From NCBI GenBank assembly GCA_018819665.1, contig JAHJOY010000215.1, positions 1-5,960 on the forward strand: a stretch of DNA of 5,960 nucleotides. The letters run 5' to 3'. The notes below the pieces were generated by a model. It saw only the letters and a list, made by a program, of their open reading frames with translations, was not told where the DNA came from and searched no databases. Positions 1 to 3,975 of this stretch are shown here, piece by piece. The position numbers and the translations under genes were made by a program. The stretch comes from a bacterium. Its GTDB lineage: Bacteria; Atribacterota; Phoenicimicrobiia; Phoenicimicrobiales; Phoenicimicrobiaceae. Numbering within the stretch: the first letter of the stretch is position 1; every line of letters begins with the position of its first letter.

Positions 1-26
1 AGGGATTGTGCAATTGGTCAAGTCAT

Positions 27-44
27 AAAAAGTTTAAAAAGTTT
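27..44. repeat. Tandem 9-bp duplication AAAAAGTTT
   Basis: AAAAAGTTT occurs at 27-35 and again directly at 36-44. The duplication overlaps the left arm of the palindrome at 33-75 and accounts for the two-base bulge in that arm. It is read directly from the sequence; no function is assigned. Confidence 0.7.
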
Positions 45-75
45 GTCAAAGGACCGTCCCTTGACAATTTTTAAA
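33..75. repeat. Long imperfect palindrome, REP-like or terminator-like hairpin
   Basis: The left arm is TTTAAAAA (33-40), a GT bulge, TTGTCAA (43-49), A, then GGAC (51-54). The right arm is GTCC (56-59), C, TTGACAA (61-67), then TTTTTAAA (68-75). Apart from the bulge and one A/C mismatch (50 versus 60), the arms are fully complementary around C55. Read on the + strand, a hairpin of 43-67 followed by TTTTT would look like an intrinsic terminator for a gene upstream of the window. The core ACCGTCCC (53-60) is the reverse complement of GGGACGGT at 2871-2878, which suggests a dispersed repeat instead. Both roles are possible. Confidence 0.65.
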
Positions 76-89
76 GGAAAAAGGATAAA
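61..89 (+). promoter_or_regulatory. Candidate sigma70 promoter for the DUF456-GNAT pair
   Basis: A perfect -35 hexamer TTGACA (61-66) is followed by a 17-bp spacer and a GATAAA -10-like hexamer (84-89, four of six matches to TATAAT). Transcription would start near 96, only about 17 nt before the preferred ATG, so the leader would be very short and would cut into the purine-rich ribosome binding region at 91-101. The -35 box lies in the right arm of the palindrome at 33-75, so it could also be a chance match. Confidence 0.3.
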
Positions 90-112
90 AAAGAAAGAGA
101 GTATTGATTGTG

Positions 113-598
113 ATGGAATTTGTTTTAATTTTATTAGGAATAATTTGTATTATTATAGGAATAATTGGCTGTATTTTTCCTGCAATTCCCGGACCTCCCC
201 TTAGTTATGCGGCCCTTATATTGCTCCAACTTGCTAAAGAAGAACCTGTTTTTAGTAAAAGTTTTTTAGTCAGGTTTGCTGTCTTAACTATTATAGTCTC
301 CCTGATAGATTATTTTCTCCCTCTACTGGGAGCAAAATTATATGGCACTACTAAATACGGAATCTGGGGGGCAATAATAGGGATGGTAATCGGCATAATC
401 TTCTTTCCTCCCTTTGGAATGATTTTAGGCATATTTATCGGTGCCATTATAGGAGAGCTTATCGCCGGCAAAGAAAATTCAATGGCCCTGAAAGCTGGTA
501 TGGTCACTTTTATCGGAAGTATTACAGCAGTCTTTATCAAACTGTCTTTGTCCTTGGTAATGGCTTTCTATTTTTTAACCTTCCTCTTTAAAGGCTAA
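113..598 (+). CDS. DUF456 family small integral membrane protein
   Basis: This 161-residue, very hydrophobic protein has no known biochemical role; it is placed in the DUF456 family by its pattern. The N-terminal segment (about 3-24) ends in a proline/glycine turn, PAIPGPP (23-29). Further membrane segments follow at about 52-70, 82-98, 100-118 and 128-158. The family's glycine-rich core is clear: GAKLYG (73-78), then GIWGAIIG (83-90), a PPFG turn (99-102), and G(I/A)xxGE (110-115). The full length matches the family. The start is uncertain. ATG at 113 is preferred, with AGAGAG at 96-101 upstream; in-frame GTG at 110 and TTG at 104 are alternatives adding one or three residues. It ends 26 bp before the acetyltransferase gene and is probably co-transcribed with it. 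Its location is the cytoplasmic membrane; function is unknown. Confidence 0.88.
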   Translation: MEFVLILLGIICIIIGIIGCIFPAIPGPPLSYAALILLQLAKEEPVFSKSFLVRFAVLTIIVSLIDYFLPLLGAKLYGTTKYGIWGAIIGMVIGIIFFPPFGMILGIFIGAIIGELIAGKENSMALKAGMVTFIGSITAVFIKLSLSLVMAFYFLTFLFKG

Positions 599-624
599 AA
601 GTAAAGGAGAAAAAGAGAAATAAA

Positions 625-1134
625 ATGTTTATTCTGGAAACTGAAAAGTTGAAATTAATCCCCCTTGATGCTCAGAATTTAAGATGGTCAATCCAAGACC
701 GTCGGAAGATGGAGAGGAATTTGGGAGTAAAAATTACTGATACAGAACTGGAAGAACCAGTGAAGACAGCTATGAGGACTTCTCTTAAGATGGTTTTAGA
801 AAATAAGAAAGATTATCTTTGGTTTACCAGTTGGGAAATAGTATTAAAAAAAGAAAACAGAATAATAGGAGGATTGTGCTTTAAAGGCTATCCTGATGAA
901 AAAGGGAGAGTTGAAATCGGTTATGGACTGCAGGATGAATACAGATGCAAAGGTTATGCGACAGAAGCAGTAAAAGAATTAATAAATTGGGCTTTTAGTT
1001 TTAATCATGTTACCGAGGCTATTGCTGAAACAGAAAAGGACAATCTTCCATCCCATAGAGTTTTGGAAAAAGTTGGAATGCAAAAGTACGAAGAAAATGA
1101 AAAGATGTTTTGGTGGAAATTAAATAAGGTTTAG
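625..1134 (+). CDS. GNAT family N-acetyltransferase (RimJ/RimL-like, Acetyltransf_3 type)
   Basis: This 169-residue cytoplasmic enzyme is predicted to transfer the acetyl group of acetyl-CoA to an amine; the acceptor cannot be told from sequence. The start region (LETEKLKLIPL, residues 4-14) is typical of the RimJ/RimL-like branch. Motif A lies on strand beta4, EIGYGL (97-102), followed by the pyrophosphate-binding loop R107-C-K-G110-Y-A112 that fits RxxGxG/A. The C-terminal acetyl-CoA motif NLPSHRVLEKVGM (140-152) has the usual N, S, LEK and G positions. Length is normal for a single GNAT domain. The start ATG is preceded by AAAGGAG (603-609), 15 nt away, which is rather long spacing; the purine run GAGAAA at 615-620 is closer. 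With 26 bp between it and the DUF456 gene, it probably shares that transcript, but no functional link is known. Related proteins act on ribosomal proteins, antibiotics or small amines. Confidence 0.9.
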   Translation: MFILETEKLKLIPLDAQNLRWSIQDRRKMERNLGVKITDTELEEPVKTAMRTSLKMVLENKKDYLWFTSWEIVLKKENRIIGGLCFKGYPDEKGRVEIGYGLQDEYRCKGYATEAVKELINWAFSFNHVTEAIAETEKDNLPSHRVLEKVGMQKYEENEKMFWWKLNKV

Positions 1135-1162
1135 AAAAAAAATTCCGAATAGATATCAAAGA

Positions 1163-1190
1163 TGAAGAAATGAAGAAATGTGAAGAAATG
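1163..1190. repeat. Three copies of TGAAGAAATG
   Basis: TGAAGAAATG is found at 1163-1172, 1171-1180 and 1181-1190. The first two overlap by two bases and the last two are exactly adjacent. The array starts about 28 bp after the acetyltransferase stop codon and runs straight into the GGGGTCA inverted repeat. It looks like slippage or an iterated element; no function is evident. Confidence 0.75.
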
Positions 1191-1216
1191 GGGTCAAATC
1201 TTTACAGGCTGACCCC
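1190..1216. repeat. GGGGTCA/TGACCCC inverted repeat, possible weak terminator
   Basis: A perfect 7-bp GC-rich stem, GGGGTCA (1190-1196) and TGACCCC (1210-1216), encloses a 13-nt loop. The following TATATTT is a poor U-tract, so this could be a weak terminator for the DUF456-GNAT transcript. The hexamer GGGTCA appears a third time at 1230-1235. GC-rich inverted repeats of this kind in AT-rich spacers are common as REP-like elements; the assignment to that class is inference. Confidence 0.6.
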
Positions 1217-1229
1217 TATATTTCATGTA

Positions 1230-1250
1230 GGGTCACGATGCATCGTGCCC
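1230..1250. repeat. REP-like palindrome centred on CACGATGCATCGTG
   Basis: CACGATG (1234-1240) and CATCGTG (1241-1247) make a perfect 14-bp palindrome. It is extended by GGG (1230-1232) and CCC (1248-1250), with a single bulged T at 1233. The element ends three bases before the AGGAG site (1253-1257) of the nuclease gene. An ATG at 1238, inside the palindrome, is in frame with that gene, but it is very unlikely to be the real start. In RNA the hairpin could limit access to the ribosome binding site. Confidence 0.75.
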
Positions 1251-1252
1251 AT

Positions 1253-1257
1253 AGGAG
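1253..1257 (+). promoter_or_regulatory. Ribosome binding site deciding the nuclease start
   Basis: AGGAG is followed by 7 nt and then ATG at 1265, an ideal arrangement. The alternative in-frame ATG at 1238 has no Shine-Dalgarno sequence and would add nine residues encoded by the palindromic repeat, so 1265 is taken as the start. Confidence 0.85.
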
Positions 1258-1264
1258 AAATTCT

Positions 1265-2764
1265 ATGCCAGATAAACTTTCCGCAAACATGCTATATAAT
1301 TTTGTCAAATGTCCCCACCGTTTAACCCTGGATCTATTTGGAGATTATTTAAAACAGGACCCCATCAGCTCATTTGTAAAATTATTATGGGAAAAAGGCA
1401 CTGATTTCGAAAAACAAGTAATAAAAGGGTTAGAAATACCATTTTTAGATTTAAGCTTCTACTCGGGAATTGAAAAAGAAAAACGAACCAAAGAAGCCAT
1501 TGATAATGGCGTGGAATTAATATATAGCGGCCGAATAAGTACAGGAAATCTAATCGGCGAACCCGATCTTTTAAGAAGAGATGGTAATGGATACATTAGT
1601 GGTGATATAAAAAGCGGATCTGGCTTAGAGGGAGAAAGTGATTTATCCGAAGGTAAACCAAAGATCCACTATACAGTCCAACTTGCCCTCTATACCGATA
1701 TTTTAGAAAGACTTGGTATATCGGCAGGCAGAAACCCCTTTATTTGGGATATTCATGGACGAGAAATTGAGTATGATTTAAATTCCCCTCAAAGCACACG
1801 AAAACTAGAATCCTGGTGGAATAAATATAAAAGCTGCCTGGAAGAAGTTAGTAAAATAGCCAACCATGATTTAAAAACTTTGCCTGCCTACTCGGGAATA
1901 TGTAAATTATGCCACTGGAGAACCTATTGTCTCAAATGTTTAAGAAAAACTAATGATTTAACCTTGATACCGGAATTGGGACGTTCAAAAAGAGACGTTA
2001 TGATTAACTATTTAGGTTCGGTCGCTGAATTAGCTCAAGCTAATCTGAACCAATTTCAAAAAGGTGGAAAGACTATTTTCCCAAGAGTGGGTAGAGATAC
2101 CCTGGAAAAATTTCAAAAAAGAGCAATACTTTTATCAAAAAGTGGCTCCAAGCCTTATTTAAAAGGTCAAATTACCTTACCTGAGGCTGATTTAGAATTA
2201 TTTTTCGATATTGAAACAGACCCCTTAAGAGATATCTGTTATCTGCATGGATTCTTGGAACGCCGCAATCGAGACACTAACACCGAGCGATATGTTGCTT
2301 TCTTCTCCGACCAACCAAATGAGCAGGAAGAAAAACTTGCCTTTCGCCAAGCTTGGGAATTTATTCAAAAATCAATGCCCTGTGTAATTTATTATTATTC
2401 ACCCTATGAAAAAACCCAATGGAAGAAATTGCAGGAAAAATATCCGGATGTTATGTCCGAAGACGACATAGTAAAAATGTTTAATCCCGAGTGTGCAGTA
2501 GATCTCTACCATGATGTGGTAAAGAAAAAGACAGAATGGCCAACCAATGATTATTCAATCAAAACTTTAGCTTCCTATCTGGGATTTCACTGGCGTGATG
2601 AAAGTCCATCTGGTGCTGAATCTATTGAATGGTATCATCGATGGGTAGAAACCGGTGATGAAAACATAAAGAAAAGGATTCTCAAATACAATGAAGATGA
2701 CTGTATCGCCACCCGGGTGCTATTAGAAGGGATTCATAAATTGCCTTTACTCCAATCTTATTAA
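1265..2764 (+). CDS. TM0106 family RecB-like nuclease with C-terminal RNase H-like (DEDD) domain
   Basis: This 499-residue predicted nuclease has two parts. The N-terminal half resembles Cas4/RecB PD-(D/E)XK nucleases: G98-E-P-D101, the D114-I-K116 core and the Q139xxxY143 motif are all present. C16 (in KCPHRL) together with C213, C216 and C222 (CxxCx5C) forms the layout of a Cas4/AddB-type 4Fe-4S site; C225 is an extra cysteine. The C-terminal half (about 308-490) is an RNase H-like exonuclease fold: FDIETDP (314-320, D315/E317), YYSPYEKTQW (377-386, E382 near the second acidic motif), VDLYHDV (412-418, D413) and YNEDDCIAT (475-483). This order matches the TM0106-type family, known in standalone form and fused to helicases; this copy ends without a helicase. 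No catalytic residue appears lost. It probably processes DNA ends or structures in the cytoplasm. The substrate is unknown, and no CRISPR array or cas gene lies nearby. Confidence 0.88.
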   Translation: MPDKLSANMLYNFVKCPHRLTLDLFGDYLKQDPISSFVKLLWEKGTDFEKQVIKGLEIPFLDLSFYSGIEKEKRTKEAIDNGVELIYSGRISTGNLIGEPDLLRRDGNGYISGDIKSGSGLEGESDLSEGKPKIHYTVQLALYTDILERLGISAGRNPFIWDIHGREIEYDLNSPQSTRKLESWWNKYKSCLEEVSKIANHDLKTLPAYSGICKLCHWRTYCLKCLRKTNDLTLIPELGRSKRDVMINYLGSVAELAQANLNQFQKGGKTIFPRVGRDTLEKFQKRAILLSKSGSKPYLKGQITLPEADLELFFDIETDPLRDICYLHGFLERRNRDTNTERYVAFFSDQPNEQEEKLAFRQAWEFIQKSMPCVIYYYSPYEKTQWKKLQEKYPDVMSEDDIVKMFNPECAVDLYHDVVKKKTEWPTNDYSIKTLASYLGFHWRDESPSGAESIEWYHRWVETGDENIKKRILKYNEDDCIATRVLLEGIHKLPLLQSY

Positions 2765-2902
2765 TTATTAATCTATAATAAACGATCAATATTAAAATAT
2801 ATCTGAATCCCCATCATTTACTCCTACACTCCCATAATTTTTCTTATATAAAAGAAAAAAAGGAAAAAAGGGGACGGTTGTACTAGCTCAATAATTCGGT
2901 AA
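2765..2902. other. AT-rich spacer without a recognisable gene
   Basis: No protein-like reading frame is recognised on either strand. It contains an A/T-only stem, TTTTTCTT (2838-2845) and AAGAAAAA (2852-2859), which is too weak to call a terminator, and a purine run leading into the GGGACGGT motif at 2871-2878. No convincing terminator for the nuclease gene is visible. Confidence 0.5.
2870..2885. repeat. GGGGACGGTTGTACTA element, partial repeat end
   Basis: GGGACGGT (2871-2878) is the exact reverse complement of ACCGTCCC (53-60) in the palindrome near the window start. GGGGACGGT-type sequences are, from general experience, often seen near Y1/RAYT transposases and as their terminal remnants. 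A RAYT tail is present about 1 kb downstream at 3846-3956. An eight-base match alone is weak, so the assignment as a mobile-element end is inferred. Confidence 0.35.
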
Positions 2903-3082
2903 CTTTTTCTAATTTTTCTTAAGGAGTTAGATACTCCAACCCTCCAAGTCTATGTAGATGATTATATTCGAATAAGAAGTTTCCTAAATTATAGATTAGA
3001 TCTTGGACCGAATCAAATGAATTGGGATAAAAGAATTCATTTTGCCACATTATTTTATTTTCATCTAAAGAAAGTTACTTGA
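2903..3082 (+). pseudogene. Possible C-terminal remnant of an integrase-type transposase
   Basis: An open stretch with no plausible start codon runs to TGA at 3080-3082. It contains YVDDYIRIRSFLNYR and then LDLGPNQ. The pattern resembles the end of DDE integrase domains, where a YxxxYN..R segment is followed by L..xxP.Q, but the key asparagine-arginine-histidine signature is not intact. The downstream part, to HLKKVT, is unfamiliar. If real, it is a short decayed piece of an insertion sequence lying beside the GGGACGGT motif and upstream of two broken genes. It could equally be chance open sequence in AT-rich DNA. Confidence 0.22.
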
Positions 3083-3107
3083 CTATCCTAATCTTTCAGA
3101 TTATTCT
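3079..3107 (+). promoter_or_regulatory. Candidate relic promoter of the HAD pseudogene
   Basis: TTGACT (3079-3084, five of six) is followed by 17 bp and TATTCT (3102-3107, four of six). It lies about 70 bp before the HAD start codon. In such AT-rich sequence, matches of this quality are frequent, so confidence is low. Confidence 0.25.
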
Positions 3108-3178
3108 ATAGTGATAAATTACTTTTTAATTATAGACCCCATTGATTGGTTCTGGTTATTTCTTGAAAGGATGTCTTT

Positions 3179-3357
3179 ATGATTAAACATATAATCTGGG
3201 ATTTTGATGGGACTTTGTTTAATACCTATCCTGGTTTAGCCAGGACCTATTTAAAGGAGCAACCCTTGAAGAACCTCCTTTTTCAGGGGTTAAGGAAATT
3301 TGTAAAAAGGTGAAATTAGGCGGTGGGTTTAACATCTTGGTTACCCATTCTTCTTAG
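3179..3357 (+). pseudogene. HAD superfamily hydrolase pseudogene, cap deleted and frameshifted
   Basis: The start is well formed: AAAGGA (3166-3171), 7 nt, ATG at 3179. It reads MIKHIIWDFDGTLFNTYPGLAR, the HAD motif I with the nucleophile and acid/base aspartates (DFDGT). This frame then drifts out of homology and stops at 3311-3313. In a second frame (about 3256-3357) the sequence resumes as ATLEEPPFSGVKEICKKV and GGGFNILVTHSS, which fits the segment leading to HAD motif II (the threonine in VTH), then stops at 3355-3357. Intact relatives are roughly 200 residues, with a helical cap of some 60 residues between these parts and motifs III/IV after them. Here the cap is missing at an internal deletion and the C-terminal half is absent. 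No functional phosphatase can be made; what it once acted on cannot be told. Confidence 0.75.
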
Positions 3358-3416
3358 ATAAAAATTTTTAGAAAGACGCAGACCTTTAAAATTTCAGTGA
3401 TTTGAGGTTTAAAAAT

Positions 3417-3842
3417 ATGGCCTTATTAAATTTACAAAAAATCGCATCTAACACCTATCTTATTCCTTCTCCCGCAAATATTGGTGTATATGTTAAGAAC
3501 GAGAAAGCTATTCTAATTGATAGCGGGAATGATAAGGAAGCAGGCAGACAAATTCTTAAATTATTGAAGGAAAAAAAATTGGAAGATAAAGTTCATTATT
3601 AATACTCATTCCAATGCTGACCATATCGGGGGTAATGCTTTTATCCAAAATAAAACTGATTGCCGGATTGCTGCTACCCGAATTGAAGCTGCCTTCATTC
3701 AAGACCCTATTCTCGAACCTTCTTTTCTTTATGGGGGATTCCCCAATACCAGGCTTACTAATAAATTCTTAATGGCTCACCCCTCAAGAGTAACTGATAT
3801 TATTTCCTCATCGGGAAAAATATTGGATACCAATTTTGAGGT
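3417..3842 (+). pseudogene. Metallo-beta-lactamase fold hydrolase pseudogene, frameshifted and 3'-truncated
   Basis: ATG at 3417 follows TGAGG (3403-3407) with a 9-nt gap. The first frame encodes MALLNLQKIASNTYLIP, the ANIGVYV strand and the LIDSGND motif (33-39), then KLEDKV, and hits a stop at 3600-3602. Removing one base near C3594 joins it to the frame reading IINTHSNADHIGGN, the first metal-binding motif in the THSNADH form used by one MBL-fold subgroup. It continues through EAAFIQDPILEPSFLYGGFP, NKFLMAHPSRVTDII and GKILDTNFEV, ending near 3842. About 142 residues remain of a protein that should be near twice that length. The GHS-type second metal site and the later ligands are missing, replaced by transposase-derived sequence. 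The second frame runs on to a stop at 3868-3870 with a foreign tail. The gene is therefore inactive; the substrate of the parent enzyme is unknown. Confidence 0.82.
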
Positions 3843-3845
3843 ATT

Positions 3846-3956
3846 TTTATCTCTATTTATCCTGGTTTAAAAGTTTCTGAGATCGGGAGGCTTCTCGGAT
3901 TGGATTATAGCACAGCTAATATTAGGAAGAAAAAAACTAGGAGGGAAAATATTTAA
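3846..3956 (+). pseudogene. 3' remnant of a REP-associated tyrosine transposase (RAYT), HTH tail only
   Basis: In a third frame relative to the MBL relic, the sequence reads ISIYPGLKVSEIGRLLGLDY, then STANIRRKKTRRENI, and stops at 3954-3956. The YPGLKVSEIGRLLGLDYST segment is typical of the C-terminal helix-turn-helix found in RAYT/Y1 (IS200/IS605-like) transposases. The usual STVS recognition helix is changed to STAN, and the basic KR..LRE run is altered. The whole N-terminal Y1 catalytic domain, with its HUH motif and tyrosine, is absent. The fragment joins the MBL relic at about 3840-3850 and ends 19 bp before the ATPase start codon. RAYTs mobilise or maintain REP palindromes, and REP-like palindromes occur elsewhere in this window; any direct link between them is inferred. 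Confidence 0.7.
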
Positions 3957-3962
3957 TAATAA

Positions 3963-3967
3963 GAGGA
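3963..3967 (+). promoter_or_regulatory. Ribosome binding site of the P-type ATPase gene
   Basis: GAGGA, within AAGAGGA, stands 8 nt before ATG at 3976 and supports that start. It lies just downstream of the transposase relic's stop codon. No clear promoter was found between the relic and this site. Confidence 0.75.
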
Positions 3968-3975
3968 CAAACTAA

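Noticed and set aside
310..540. Minus-strand open frame of 76 codons
   Set aside because: It lies wholly within the DUF456 gene, is rich in proline and isoleucine as expected for the antisense of a membrane protein, and has no ribosome binding site or family resemblance.
1163..1190. TGAAGAAATG repeats as a CRISPR array
   Set aside because: The units are 10 bp, adjacent or overlapping, with no spacers, and no cas genes are present despite the Cas4-like nuclease nearby.
1238..1264. Nuclease start at ATG 1238
   Set aside because: This ATG sits in a palindromic repeat without a Shine-Dalgarno sequence, whereas ATG 1265 has AGGAG at ideal spacing.
2838..2859. TTTTTCTT/AAGAAAAA stem as a terminator for the nuclease gene
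   Set aside because: The stem is almost entirely A-T pairs and has no following T-run on the + strand.
3083..3178. Open frame reading YPNLSDYSIVINYF into LERMSL upstream of the HAD relic
   Set aside because: It has no start site, no recognised motif and ends at the HAD start; treated as chance open sequence.
3227..3869. 12-bp direct repeat TATCCTGGTTTA at 3227-3238 and 3858-3869, considered as a recombination scar or target-site duplication
   Set aside because: Each copy encodes YPGL inside its own family context (HAD after motif I, RAYT before the HTH), so both are explained by separate homologies and the match is probably chance.
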